Shown one piece after another: positions 1-8,041 of a DNA stretch of 64,000 nt (its first letter is position 1; every line of letters begins with the position of its first letter). A model generated the notes under the pieces. The model searched no databases. It was not told the origin of the DNA and saw only the letters and a list, made by a program, of their open reading frames with translations. Origin of the DNA: Mogibacterium sp. (lineage in GTDB: Bacteria > Bacillota > Clostridia > Peptostreptococcales > Anaerovoracaceae); NCBI GenBank assembly GCA_017404265.1, contig JAFRCS010000017.1:1-64000 (forward strand). Direction: 5' to 3'. The translations under genes and the position numbers were made by a program.

Positions 1-1
1 C

Positions 2-232
2 AAGAACGGCAGAGACTCCGAGGCGAAAAGACTTGGACTCAAGGTAGGTGCCGGTGAATATGTAAGCGCAGGAAGCATCCTCATGAGACAGAGAGGAACA
101 AAGTTCCACCCTGGCAACAATGTTGGCAAGGGCGGAGATGACACTCTGTTTGCCAAGATCGACGGAACAGTCAAGTTCGAGAGATACGACAAGAAGAGAA
201 AGCAGATCAGCGTTTACAGCAAGGAAGCATAA
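2..232 (+). CDS. rpmA: 50S ribosomal protein L27 (C-terminal part)
   Basis: The window opens inside this gene; 76 codons and a TAA stop are visible and the N-terminus lies upstream of base 1. The visible protein contains the L27 core with [13 protein letters not shown], an [10 protein letters not shown] segment and a [12 protein letters not shown] segment. L27 sits at the peptidyl-transferase side of the large subunit and helps place tRNA 3' ends. It is followed by obg, the usual rpmA-obg order of Firmicutes, with a hairpin between them. The N-terminal processing sequence typical of Firmicutes L27 cannot be seen here. Confidence 0.96.
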   Translation, partial: KNGRDSEAKRLGLKVGAGEYVSAGSILMRQRGTKFHPGNNVGKGGDDTLFAKIDGTVKFERYDKKRKQISVYSKEA

Positions 233-239
233 GACTTCA

Positions 240-274
240 GGCTCCTACGACAAGTAGGAGCCATTCTTATTTTT
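240..274 (+). terminator. Hairpin with T-rich tail between rpmA and obg
   Basis: A perfect 9-bp stem (240-248 with 254-262, GGCTCCTAC / GTAGGAGCC) closes a 5-nt loop and is followed by ATTCTTATTTTT. It lies 8 nt after the rpmA stop and 10 nt before the obg start. It has the form of an intrinsic terminator or attenuator that would set the ratio of ribosomal protein to Obg transcripts. The T tract is interrupted, so termination is probably partial. Confidence 0.7.
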
Positions 275-283
275 GACGGAACT

Positions 284-1567
284 ATGTTTGTAGACAGAGC
301 AGAAATCACAATAATATCCGGAAAGGGCGGCAACGGAGCTGTTACTTTCAGGAGAGACCCGTATGTTCCTGACGGCGGACCGGACGGCGGAGACGGCGGT
401 AACGGCGGCAGTGTCATTTTTGTTGCCGATAAAAACCTCAGGACGCTGATGGATCTCAAATATAAGAGAAAATATCAGGCTGAAAATGGTCAGCCGGGCA
501 TGAAACGCAACCGTTACGGTAAAAAAGGCCAGGATCTGTATATCAAGGTACCTATCGGCACCATGATAATCGATAAAGAGACCGGACACCTGATGAAAGA
601 TCTCACCTCAGACGGAGATTCAGTCATTGCAGCCAAAGGCGGACGCGGCGGCAGAGGAAATGTCCATTACAAGAGCAGCATAAGACAAGCGCCTAACTTT
701 GCGGAGGCAGGCGGCCCTGCAAAAACACGCGAAGTCATTCTTGAGCTCAAGCTCATCGCCGATGTAGGACTTCTTGGTTTCCCTAATGTCGGAAAATCAA
801 CACTGCTTTCTGTATGTACAAATTCAAAGCCTAAGATTGCCGGATATCACTTCACAACGATAGATCCAAATCTCGGTGTCGTATATCTGCATGATACAAG
901 CTTTGTCATGGCGGATATCGCAGGTATCATTGAAGGCGCTTCACACGGAGCGGGGCTTGGGTTCAAGTTTCTCAAACACATCGAACGTACAAAGGTCCTG
1001 ATCCATGTTGTGGATGTATCAGGCTCCGAAGGCAGGGATCCTATAGAGGATTATAAAAAGATCAACGCTGAACTTGAGCAGTTTGATGAGCGTCTTGCAA
1101 AAAAGCCGCAGATCATTGCCGCCAACAAGATCGATCTTGTGACCGATCAGGAGAAGTATGATGAGTTCATGGAATTCATGAAAGAGGAAGGGCGAGAGGT
1201 TTATCCTATAAGCGCTGCGGCAAGACAGGGCCTTGATGAACTCATGAACGCGGCTCTCCGTGGAGTCGAAAACTACGAAGAGCCTGATTACGAACCGATG
1301 GTGATGTTCGATTTCGAGGCTGATGAGAACGAAGCCGACTACAGATTGGTCAGCGGATATAAAGATGAAGACGGCACATACGTGCTTGAGGGAAAGCAGC
1401 TGTCCAAGATATTCAATTCAACGAATTTCACAGACAGCGGTTCAGTCAGGTATCTGTATAATTACATAGTCAAGCAGGGAGGTATAGACATACTCAGAGA
1501 GCTTGGCCTCAAGGACGGAGATACAGTAAGGATAGAAGACTTCGAATTCGAGTTTACTGAAGACTGA
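284..1567 (+). CDS. obg: GTPase Obg (CgtA)
   Basis: This is an essential GTPase that associates with the 50S subunit and links ribosome assembly to stress and cell-cycle control. The 427-aa protein has the glycine-rich Obg fold at about residues 1-158, a G domain from about 159 with the P-loop GFPNVGKST at 165-173, an NKID-type G4 motif, and a C-terminal OCT domain from about residue 345 as in Firmicutes. The ATG at 284 is preceded only by a weak GACGGA, so translation may be coupled to readthrough from rpmA. Length is normal for the family. Confidence 0.97.
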   Translation: MFVDRAEITIISGKGGNGAVTFRRDPYVPDGGPDGGDGGNGGSVIFVADKNLRTLMDLKYKRKYQAENGQPGMKRNRYGKKGQDLYIKVPIGTMIIDKETGHLMKDLTSDGDSVIAAKGGRGGRGNVHYKSSIRQAPNFAEAGGPAKTREVILELKLIADVGLLGFPNVGKSTLLSVCTNSKPKIAGYHFTTIDPNLGVVYLHDTSFVMADIAGIIEGASHGAGLGFKFLKHIERTKVLIHVVDVSGSEGRDPIEDYKKINAELEQFDERLAKKPQIIAANKIDLVTDQEKYDEFMEFMKEEGREVYPISAAARQGLDELMNAALRGVENYEEPDYEPMVMFDFEADENEADYRLVSGYKDEDGTYVLEGKQLSKIFNSTNFTDSGSVRYLYNYIVKQGGIDILRELGLKDGDTVRIEDFEFEFTED

Positions 1568-1629
1568 CAAACCTGATTTCAACAATATCTGCACTTTATC
1601 CGGCAATTTTACACCTGCCGTAATCATAT

Positions 1630-1652
1630 GACCGCGTATGCGGTCTTTTTTT
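1630..1652 (+). terminator. Intrinsic terminator after obg
   Basis: A 6-bp stem GACCGC / GCGGTC (1630-1635 with 1640-1645) with a GTAT loop is followed by a run of seven to eight T. It lies about 60 nt after the obg stop and before the comEA promoter, so it ends the rpmA-obg unit. Confidence 0.85.
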
Positions 1653-1696
1653 GTTGTTTTAAGGACTTTCTATGCATGTTTTGGGTCAAATTATTA

Positions 1697-1713
1697 CAAA
1701 CATCTGATGTTTG
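1697..1713 (+). promoter_or_regulatory. Dyad operator candidate overlapping the comEA -35
   Basis: CAAACATC (1697-1704) and GATGTTTG (1706-1713) are perfect inverted repeats around one central T. The right arm covers the first three bases of the -35 hexamer proposed for comEA. This placement suits a repressor or a competence-linked regulator. It does not match the ComK, CodY or 0A-box patterns that I know. Confidence 0.5.
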
Positions 1714-1739
1714 CCCTGTAAGCAATAAAAACTTATACT
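1711..1739 (+). promoter_or_regulatory. Sigma-A-type promoter of comEA
   Basis: TTGCCC (1711-1716) and TATACT (1734-1739) are separated by exactly 17 nt. Predicted transcription starts near 1746, giving a short leader before the ribosome binding site at about 1755. Confidence 0.7.
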
Positions 1740-1769
1740 GACAGCAATTTATTGAAGAGGTGTATACCG

Positions 1770-2417
1770 ATGACGGACAGTGTTATTGAAAAGATCAAAG
1801 ATACTTTCGAAGGCATTCTGAGAGACAGAAAAAAATTGATAAAGATCCTGAGTGTCATGCTCATTCTTGTCGTTGCCGCTGTATTGAGGATACATGATTC
1901 ATCCAGAGCGGATATAACGATAGAATCGGCGGAAACCGCAGATAAGACAGATGCCGAAGAAGAGGTATACGAGGACGCGCAAATCATTTTCGTAGATATC
2001 GGAGGAGCTGTCGTGAACCCGGGTGTTTATCAGGTGACAAAAGACACAAGGCTTTATGAAGTGATAGATATGGCCGGTGGATTGAAAGAAGATGCTGATA
2101 TGGATTCAGTGAACAGGGCTTCTTTTGTTGAGGACTGCCAGAAGATAATCATCCCCGTCAAGGGTAGTTCTGAAAATAGCGGCGATGATGTTTCTGCAGT
2201 CTCATCATCTCCGGGTATTACTCCTGAAGGCCTTGTCAATATCAACACTGCGACTTTGGATGAGCTCAAGACTCTAAATGGTATTGGTGACGTTATCGCA
2301 GAAAGGATAATAGAGTACAGATCTTCAAATGCCTTCAAAAGCAAGGAAGATGTTATGTCGGTCAACGGTATAGGAAAGGCGGTATACGAAAAAATCAAAG
2401 ACAACATAACATGCTGA
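1770..2417 (+). CDS. comEA: ComEA family competence protein (SLBB + helix-hairpin-helix)
   Basis: This is a membrane-anchored DNA-binding protein of the natural-transformation uptake machinery. One membrane segment lies at about residues 22-37. It is followed by an acidic linker, an SLBB domain (VDIGGAVVNPGVYQV), and a C-terminal tandem helix-hairpin-helix pair starting LVNINTATLDELKTLNGIG. I chose the ATG at 1770 (215 aa) because AGAGGTG lies at the correct distance upstream; a TTG at 1752 would overlap that site. No comEC or comEB follows, so the operon is split compared with Bacillus. Whether the organism is competent cannot be judged from this gene alone. Confidence 0.88.
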   Translation: MTDSVIEKIKDTFEGILRDRKKLIKILSVMLILVVAAVLRIHDSSRADITIESAETADKTDAEEEVYEDAQIIFVDIGGAVVNPGVYQVTKDTRLYEVIDMAGGLKEDADMDSVNRASFVEDCQKIIIPVKGSSENSGDDVSAVSSSPGITPEGLVNINTATLDELKTLNGIGDVIAERIIEYRSSNAFKSKEDVMSVNGIGKAVYEKIKDNITC

Positions 2418-2429
2418 AAGGGGGCATTT

Positions 2430-2828
2430 ATGAACTATGGCAATTATTTCTTCGCTTTCAATCCATCAGCTGAGAATGAAAAGAAAATGTATGAAAGGAA
2501 TATACGGCTGCTGGAAACTATCTACAATGTGCTGAATGAATATAACATCAACGTAAAGTGCAAGGGATATACCTTTATGAAAGACGCTATATGCATAATA
2601 ACAGATTTGAATAGACTGGATATTTGCCTGGAAAAAGAAGTATACCCCCTTATTGCAAAGAAATATGCTATCACCGGTACTGATACTGTCGAGCACGGAA
2701 TAAGGAATGCGCTGAAATCTGCCGAATTCAAAACAAATCTTCTGATGCCTAGACCTACTAACAAACTGTTTCTTCTGATGGCCGCACAGGAAGTGAACGC
2801 CCGGCTTCTTAAAGAACTTATTGTTTGA
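2430..2828 (+). CDS. Stand-alone Spo0A C-terminal-domain-like protein
   Basis: The 132-aa protein resembles the sigma-interacting, DNA-binding C-terminal domain of Spo0A but has no receiver domain. Matching segments are KGYTFMKDAICII (Spo0A KGYxYLRDAI), EVYPLIAKKYAITG (ELYPxIAKKY.TT), VEHGIRNALKSA (VERAIRHAIEVA) and the late RPTNKLFLLMAA (KPTNSEFIAMIA). In the recognition helix two arginines of the usual SRVERAIR are replaced (DTVEHGIR), so 0A-box binding may be altered or lost. It has a strong AAGGGGG site and starts 12 nt after comEA, which suggests co-transcription. Family assignment is by remembered motif similarity. Function is inferred only: it could compete with or modulate Spo0A, or be an independent regulator. 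Confidence 0.65.
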   Translation: MNYGNYFFAFNPSAENEKKMYERNIRLLETIYNVLNEYNINVKCKGYTFMKDAICIITDLNRLDICLEKEVYPLIAKKYAITGTDTVEHGIRNALKSAEFKTNLLMPRPTNKLFLLMAAQEVNARLLKELIV

Positions 2829-2896
2829 TTGAAACTGCAGCTGTTTCATGTTAGCATTTAGCCTGTATTATCTGAACCGGAAAGGGTAAATGTATC

Positions 2897-3097
2897 ATGG
2901 AAAAAGAAAAAATCGACAGGATAAACGAACTCGCGCATAAATCCAAAGAGTCGGGTCTTACCGACCTTGAGAAAGAGGAGCAGAAAGCTCTGAGACAGGA
3001 GTTCCTCGCCGAAATAAAAGCTGATTTCCGCGCAACACTTGAATCCATTGAATTTGTTGAAGAATCAGAGCAAACAATGGATGAAATTCTCAACTGA
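2897..3097 (+). CDS. DUF896 family small protein (YnzC-like)
   Basis: This is a 66-aa charged helical protein with the family signature INELAHKSKESGLTDLEKEE followed by QKALRQEFL. It matches the B. subtilis YnzC/YozD group, small helical-hairpin proteins of unknown role; ynzC belongs to the SOS operon yneA-yneB-ynzC. Here it lies between the Spo0A-like gene and alaS, with AAAGGG about 10 nt before the ATG. The yneA-like gene of this window lies about 11 kb away, so the Bacillus linkage is not kept. The function is unknown. Confidence 0.85.
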   Translation: MEKEKIDRINELAHKSKESGLTDLEKEEQKALRQEFLAEIKADFRATLESIEFVEESEQTMDEILN

Positions 3098-3103
3098 AAG
3101 TGC

Positions 3104-3109
3104 TATAAT
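3104..3109 (+). promoter_or_regulatory. Extended -10 promoter for alaS
   Basis: TATAAT preceded by TGC (an extended -10) lies 31 nt before the alaS ATG. It partly follows the end of the DUF896 gene, and no convincing -35 is visible. The leader is too short for a T-box, so alaS is not T-box-controlled from this promoter. Confidence 0.6.
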
Positions 3110-3140
3110 TATTGGGAATTTTGCGGACAAGGAGACAGCA

Positions 3141-5756
3141 ATGAAAAACCTCGGTGTAAATGAAATCAGAGACATGTTCAGGGACTTCTTCGTGAGCAAG
3201 GACCACTATCCCGGTGCGTCTTCATCACTGATCCCTCGAAATGATAAGAGCCTTCTTATAATCAATTCCGGAATGGCTCCTCTCAAACCATATTTTGCAG
3301 GTACTGAGACACCTCCTAAGAAGAGAATGACTACATGCCAGAAGTGTATCAGGACCAATGACATTGAGAATGTCGGAAAGACTGCACGTCACGGCACATT
3401 CTTTGAAATGCTCGGCAACTTCAGCTTCGGAGATTACTTCAAGAAAGAGTCTCTGCAGTGGGGCTGGGAATTCTGCACGGAATGGCTCGAGATGCCTAAA
3501 GAAAAGCTCTGGGCTACAATATATGAAAATGATGATGAGGCATACGAGATCTGGAAGGATATGATCGGAATGCCGGAAGAGAAGATCGTCCGCCTCGGAA
3601 AGGACGACAACTTCTGGGAGATCGGGCTCGGCCCTTGCGGACCTTGTTCCGAGATCTACTATGACAGAGGCCCTGAGTGGGGATGCGGCAAACCTGACTG
3701 CAAACCGGGCTGTGACTGCGACAGATACCTTGAGTTCTGGAACCATGTATTTACACAGTTCGACAGGCAGGAGGACGGATCATATCCAAGACTCGCGCAT
3801 CCGAACATCGATACCGGAATGGGTCTTGAGAGACTGGCGTGCATTCTCCAGGGTGTGGATTCGATCTTTGACGTAGATACAGTAAAGTTCATCAGAGACG
3901 CAGTTTGTGATATGGCCGGTGTTGAATACATGGCCGGCAATCACAGTGTCGATGTAAGTGTCAGGATCATCACAGACCATCTGAGATCCATGACGTTCAT
4001 GATCGGCGACGGTATCCTTCCAAGCAATGAAGGCAGGGGATACATCCTCAAGAGGATCATCAGGAGAGCTGCCAGACACTGCAAGCTTCTTGGCATAACA
4101 CAGGCCAATCCTTTGGTGGAACTTGCTGAGAGCGTCGTAAAGACATCAGGCGGAGCTTATCCTGAGCTTGTTGAGAACCATGACTACATCATGAAGATCA
4201 TCAAGATCGAGGAAGACAACTTTGCTAAGACTCTTGACAGAGGCATGGAGATCCTCGACGGATATGTGGAAGATATGGAGGCTGCAGGTTCGACTGTTCT
4301 GGCCGGAGATCTTGCTTTTAAACTCTACGACACATATGGATTCCCGCTCGAACTAACCCAGGAGATACTGGAAGAAAAGGGCAAGACCGTTGATGAAGAA
4401 GGCTTCAAGGCCAACATGGACGCTCAGAAAGAGCTCGCACGTGCAAATCAGAGAGATACAGAGGGCGATGCCTGGAGAGACGCTTCAGAATACAGTCACT
4501 TTGATCCGACCGTATTCCTTGGATATACAGAAGAAAAAGCTGACAGCAAAGTCCTGTATGTAGGCGACTTTGATGAGAACCGCAAGTTCATCATATTTGA
4601 GGCAACACCGTTCTATGCTACCAGTGGCGGACAGGTATACGATACAGGTACTGCACAGGTAGATGACAAAGTACTCAGGATCGTCGATGTTATCAAGGAG
4701 AACGGCATTTATCTCCACGTGATAGATCCGGAAGACACCGGGTTCGCAATGAGGGTCAAGAAGGGCGATGAAGCTCATCTTGAGATCGATGCCGTCAGAA
4801 GACACCGCATCGCAAGAGGACACTCAGCAACACACCTCATGCAGCAGGCTCTCAGAGATGTTCTCGGAAAACACGTCATGCAGGCCGGTTCGTACGTCGA
4901 TGATAATTATCTGAGATTCGACTTCAACCACTTCCAGCCGATGACAAAGGAAGAGATCCGCAAGGTAGAAGAGATCGTCAATGAGAAGGTCGATGAATAC
5001 CTGCCGATCAGCATGGTGGAGATGCCTATCGAAGAGGCCAAGAAGCTTGGCGCCATGGCGATATTTGGTGAGAAGTACGGCGATATCGTAAGAGTAGTCA
5101 GCATGGGCGATTACAGCGTCGAGTTCTGCGGCGGTACTCATATCGACAACACCGGTAAGGTAGGAGGCTTCAAGATCATCAGTGAAGCAGGTATAGCTGC
5201 CGGTGTCAGACGTATCGAGGCTATCACCGGATCCAAAGTCATAAGCTACCTTGAGGGCAAGGAGACTACAATCAATACAGTCGCTTCAGCACTCAAGTCC
5301 AGTGAGTCAGACCTTACCAGAAAAGCTGCTCAGGTGATGGCTGACATCAAAACGCTTGAATCTACCATTAAATCTATTAAGTCTGATGAAATCAGCAGCT
5401 CTGTCGATGATATAATAGCGTCGGCAAAAGAGATCGGCGGTGTAAAGCTGATCTGCAAAAAGTTTGAGAACACAGACATCGATCAGCTCAGGAATATTTC
5501 CGATGCCGTAAAGGAAAAGGCAGACAACGTGATACTGGTGCTGGCAGCCGTCAACGGCGGAAAGGTCACATTCATAGTATCAGTCAGCGAGGACCTTATC
5601 GGAAAGGGATATCACGCAGGCAAGCTTATCAAGGATATTGCAGCAGCTGCCGGAGGCGGTGGCGGCGGCAAGGCCAATATGGCACAGGCCGGCGCAAAGG
5701 ACCCGTCAAAGGTAGAAGCAGCGCTTGCAAAGGCTGAAGAACTGATCGCCGGGTAA
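3141..5756 (+). CDS. alaS: Alanyl-tRNA synthetase
   Basis: This enzyme charges tRNA-Ala and hydrolyses mischarged Ser/Gly-tRNA-Ala. The 871-aa protein has the class II catalytic core (GMAPLKPYFAG, GRGYILKRIIRRA), the editing domain with the zinc-site HSATHLMQQAL and FCGGTHI motifs, and a C-terminal C-Ala domain ending in a glycine-rich GGGGGGK segment. I chose the ATG at 3141 because AAGGAG lies 6-7 nt upstream and the protein then begins MKNLGVNEIRDMF; the reading frame is open farther upstream inside the DUF896 gene. It heads the conserved alaS-ireB-ruvX block. Confidence 0.97.
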   Translation: MKNLGVNEIRDMFRDFFVSKDHYPGASSSLIPRNDKSLLIINSGMAPLKPYFAGTETPPKKRMTTCQKCIRTNDIENVGKTARHGTFFEMLGNFSFGDYFKKESLQWGWEFCTEWLEMPKEKLWATIYENDDEAYEIWKDMIGMPEEKIVRLGKDDNFWEIGLGPCGPCSEIYYDRGPEWGCGKPDCKPGCDCDRYLEFWNHVFTQFDRQEDGSYPRLAHPNIDTGMGLERLACILQGVDSIFDVDTVKFIRDAVCDMAGVEYMAGNHSVDVSVRIITDHLRSMTFMIGDGILPSNEGRGYILKRIIRRAARHCKLLGITQANPLVELAESVVKTSGGAYPELVENHDYIMKIIKIEEDNFAKTLDRGMEILDGYVEDMEAAGSTVLAGDLAFKLYDTYGFPLELTQEILEEKGKTVDEEGFKANMDAQKELARANQRDTEGDAWRDASEYSHFDPTVFLGYTEEKADSKVLYVGDFDENRKFIIFEATPFYATSGGQVYDTGTAQVDDKVLRIVDVIKENGIYLHVIDPEDTGFAMRVKKGDEAHLEIDAVRRHRIARGHSATHLMQQALRDVLGKHVMQAGSYVDDNYLRFDFNHFQPMTKEEIRKVEEIVNEKVDEYLPISMVEMPIEEAKKLGAMAIFGEKYGDIVRVVSMGDYSVEFCGGTHIDNTGKVGGFKIISEAGIAAGVRRIEAITGSKVISYLEGKETTINTVASALKSSESDLTRKAAQVMADIKTLESTIKSIKSDEISSSVDDIIASAKEIGGVKLICKKFENTDIDQLRNISDAVKEKADNVILVLAAVNGGKVTFIVSVSEDLIGKGYHAGKLIKDIAAAAGGGGGGKANMAQAGAKDPSKVEAALAKAEELIAG

Positions 5757-5772
5757 TCAGAAGGAGGACAAA

Positions 5773-6021
5773 ATGAGCAAGAACACAATCATGTTTGAAG
5801 GATTCAAGGACAGCCAGCTCAATAAAAAGGAAGCTCTTGTTGAGATCTACAATGCTCTGACAGAACGCGGCTACAATGCCATTGATCAGATCGTAGGCTA
5901 TCTCACATCCGGAGATCCTTCATATATCACAAGCCACAACAACGCAAGAAGCCTTATCCTCAAGATCGACAGGGACGAGCTCCTCGAAGAGATACTCGTC
6001 AATTACCTGGATATCAAATAA
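5773..6021 (+). CDS. ireB: IreB family regulatory phosphoprotein (YrzL, DUF965)
   Basis: The 82-aa protein begins MSKNTIMFEGFKD and carries the family core RGYNAIDQIVGYLTSGDPSY. In enterococci IreB is phosphorylated by the PASTA kinase IreK and affects cephalosporin resistance. The N-terminal threonine at residue 5 is in the position of the known phosphosite region. A strong AAGGAGG precedes the ATG, and the alaS-ireB-ruvX order is standard in Firmicutes. Confidence 0.93.
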   Translation: MSKNTIMFEGFKDSQLNKKEALVEIYNALTERGYNAIDQIVGYLTSGDPSYITSHNNARSLILKIDRDELLEEILVNYLDIK

Positions 6022-6024
6022 GGA

Positions 6025-6471
6025 ATGCGTATATTAGGGCTTGATGTAGGCAACAAAACAGTGGGGGTCGCGGTAAGCGACCCTCTTGGCGTTATCGCGA
6101 CCGGTGTGACCACCATTGAAAGGGTAGGCATCAGAAAAGATACCGGAAAGGTGATCGACTATATCAAAGAATATGGCTGCGACACTGTAGTCATGGGACT
6201 TCCTCTTAGCCTTGACGGAAGTGACTCTGTCCAGACGCAGAATGTAAGGGACTTCAGAACAATGCTTGAAAACAAGCTAAAAAGTTCCGGACCGCTTTCC
6301 AAGGTAAAGATCGAATGGCAGGATGAACGCTATTCTACTGTGGAAGCAGAAGAGGTGCTTATTGAAGCTAACATGAGCAGGGAAGACCGCAAGAAGATCA
6401 TAGACCGCCAGGCGGCCATAGTGATACTGCAGAGATATCTCGACAGGATGCCGCGCGAGGAAAGCTTATGA
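6025..6471 (+). CDS. ruvX: RuvX/YqgF family pre-16S rRNA nuclease
   Basis: The 148-aa RNase H-fold protein begins MRILGLDVGNKTVGVAV, with the first catalytic aspartate in GLDVG, and contains the family DERYSTVEAE motif and a late DRQAAIVILQ segment. YqgF proteins process the 5' end of 16S rRNA and were earlier called Holliday junction resolvase-like. Only 3 nt separate it from ireB, so translation is probably coupled. Confidence 0.94.
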   Translation: MRILGLDVGNKTVGVAVSDPLGVIATGVTTIERVGIRKDTGKVIDYIKEYGCDTVVMGLPLSLDGSDSVQTQNVRDFRTMLENKLKSSGPLSKVKIEWQDERYSTVEAEEVLIEANMSREDRKKIIDRQAAIVILQRYLDRMPREESL

Positions 6472-7367
6472 ACGACCTTCAGATAGATTATTTCATGGCA
6501 GTAGCCACAAATCTCAGTTTCACGAAGACCTCCGAGGAGCTCTTTGTATCTCAGCCTGCGATATCAAGACAGATATCCCAGCTTGAGAAGGAATTGGGCT
6601 GCAAGCTTTTCAGACGCAACAATCAGAGAACGGAGCTCACTGAAGAAGGAAGGCTCTATTTTGATCTGTTCAGTAAGTTCAAGGCTGAATTCATCAATAC
6701 CAAAATGAAAGCCGACAGTATCACCGGCAAAAACAAAGCCGTGATAAGAGTCGGATTCCTTGAAGGATGGGATTTGTTCAATATGATCCCGCCTATGATG
6801 GAAAGATACAACGCCGTATATCCTGATTCGGAAGTCGTCATAAACTGCTGCGGTGTCAAGGAGCTGGCCACAAGTCTTCTGACAGACTCGCTGGATATAG
6901 TTGTCACAATGGAAAACAGCGTTCGAATGTACAGCGAATTCGAGATGTCAAAGGCGGCGAATGTAGGGAAGATCCTGATCTTTTCCGCAAATCATCCGCT
7001 CGCGGCAAAACCGGCAGATGAGCTTTCTCTCAGAGACTTCAAAGACGACCTTTTCATTGCTCCATGGGAGATAGTCGACAAGCTTATCGTAGAAGCGATA
7101 TCCAACTATACCAGACCATATGGTTTCATACCTAAGGTCAGATTCGTAAAGAACCATGAGTCGACGATTACATGCGTAAGGAACAACATGGGTGTCATGA
7201 TAGCGGACGAATGGGTGTGGGCAAAGGGCGCGGATGACCTTAAGTGGATCCCGTTCAATTCCAGTGACAGCATCGCCATTACCAGACTCAAATCGAAAGA
7301 TAATGAGAATGTATTGCTGATGGAAAAAATATTGAAAGAAATAATAGCGGAAAACTCCGGAAAATAA
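6468..7367 (+). CDS. LysR-type transcriptional regulator
   Basis: The 299-aa protein has an N-terminal winged HTH (residues about 1-60, FTKTSEELFVSQPAISRQI) and a C-terminal periplasmic-binding-like effector domain. Its ATG overlaps the ruvX stop by 4 nt (ATGA), so it is co-transcribed with the housekeeping block even though it looks like a specific regulator. Immediately downstream are a 24-bp perfect palindrome and the accessory cluster 7523-11946. This makes it the best candidate regulator of that cluster. The effector is unknown. Confidence 0.92.
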   Translation: MNDLQIDYFMAVATNLSFTKTSEELFVSQPAISRQISQLEKELGCKLFRRNNQRTELTEEGRLYFDLFSKFKAEFINTKMKADSITGKNKAVIRVGFLEGWDLFNMIPPMMERYNAVYPDSEVVINCCGVKELATSLLTDSLDIVVTMENSVRMYSEFEMSKAANVGKILIFSANHPLAAKPADELSLRDFKDDLFIAPWEIVDKLIVEAISNYTRPYGFIPKVRFVKNHESTITCVRNNMGVMIADEWVWAKGADDLKWIPFNSSDSIAITRLKSKDNENVLLMEKILKEIIAENSGK

Positions 7368-7400
7368 GCGATTCACACGCTAAAGTCATTACAAATACTG

Positions 7401-7424
7401 ATACATAACCATATGGTTATGTAT
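7401..7424. promoter_or_regulatory. 24-bp perfect palindrome, operator candidate
   Basis: Both half sites are 12 bases, centred between 7412 and 7413; the inner half is ATAACCAT / ATGGTTAT. It lies 33 nt after the LysR gene stop and about 120 nt before the membrane-protein gene. Perfect symmetry of this length is typical of a dimeric regulator site. It has no T-rich tail, so it is not a terminator. LysR-type sites with T-N11/12-A geometry fit inside it. Confidence 0.65.
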
Positions 7425-7450
7425 ATCTTAACACAATACTGATTATACAG

Positions 7451-7496
7451 AGCAGGGGAGTCTTGTTAAAATATAAACAAGAAAACCTGCTTTTTA
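7451..7496 (+). terminator. Two-part hairpin with T-tail before the accessory cluster
   Basis: AGCAGG/CCTGCT (7451-7456 with 7486-7491) and an inner TCTTGTT/AACAAGA (7461-7467 with 7476-7482) stack with a small internal loop. TTTTTA follows. It could terminate LysR-gene transcripts or act as an attenuator in the leader of the 7523 gene. Confidence 0.5.
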
Positions 7497-7522
7497 TATG
7501 TTGACCGAAGGGAGAAAAAATC

Positions 7523-8023
7523 ATGCAGAAAAGCGCTAAACTTACAGCGGTGTACGCACTTATCATGGACCTGCCGCTTAGTCTCGTTATCACTCTTGTA
7601 GCACTCGCGCTCTCAAACATCGACGCGCCGGGAAGCCTCAACGGACCTAACTACATCAGAATGGCATGCCTTGCATATGTAGTTACATTCTTTGTAAACT
7701 TCCTGCATTCTGAAAGACTGGGATTCGCGTTTGCAGCAAAGCACTCTCAGCCGGGAACTCTCAAGTTCGGAATTCTTCTGAACGTTGTAGTTGCAGCTGT
7801 GTTCTGTGTCATCCTTGACCTTATCATGACAGCAGTAGGCATGATCGCCGGCGGAGCATTCTCGTTCGGACCGTACATTGCAGCTGTTCTCAAGGGTTTC
7901 ATTCCTTGCTATATACCGACACTGATCATTGCGTTCTTCTGGAACAACTTTGCTGATAAGTGGTCGAGAGCTATCTGCAACGAGCCTGCACCTGAGATGC
8001 CTGGCGCACCGGATCATAAGTAA
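7523..8023 (+). CDS. Small integral membrane protein, unassigned family
   Basis: The 166-aa hydrophobic protein has about four membrane segments: residues ~8-30, 45-62, 88-110 and 125-148. I do not recognise the family with confidence. It begins MQKSAKLTAVYAL after a clear GAAGGGAG site. It is the first gene of the accessory cluster and may be the membrane partner or transporter-like component for the soluble proteins downstream. No catalytic motif is visible. Confidence 0.8.
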   Translation: MQKSAKLTAVYALIMDLPLSLVITLVALALSNIDAPGSLNGPNYIRMACLAYVVTFFVNFLHSERLGFAFAAKHSQPGTLKFGILLNVVVAAVFCVILDLIMTAVGMIAGGAFSFGPYIAAVLKGFIPCYIPTLIIAFFWNNFADKWSRAICNEPAPEMPGAPDHK

Positions 8024-8041
8024 AAATCACAAATCCTTTAA

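Noticed and set aside
3098..3140. T-box leader for alaS
   Set aside because: The distance from the promoter to the ATG is about 25-30 nt, far too short. No T-box was seen before leuS or hisS either.
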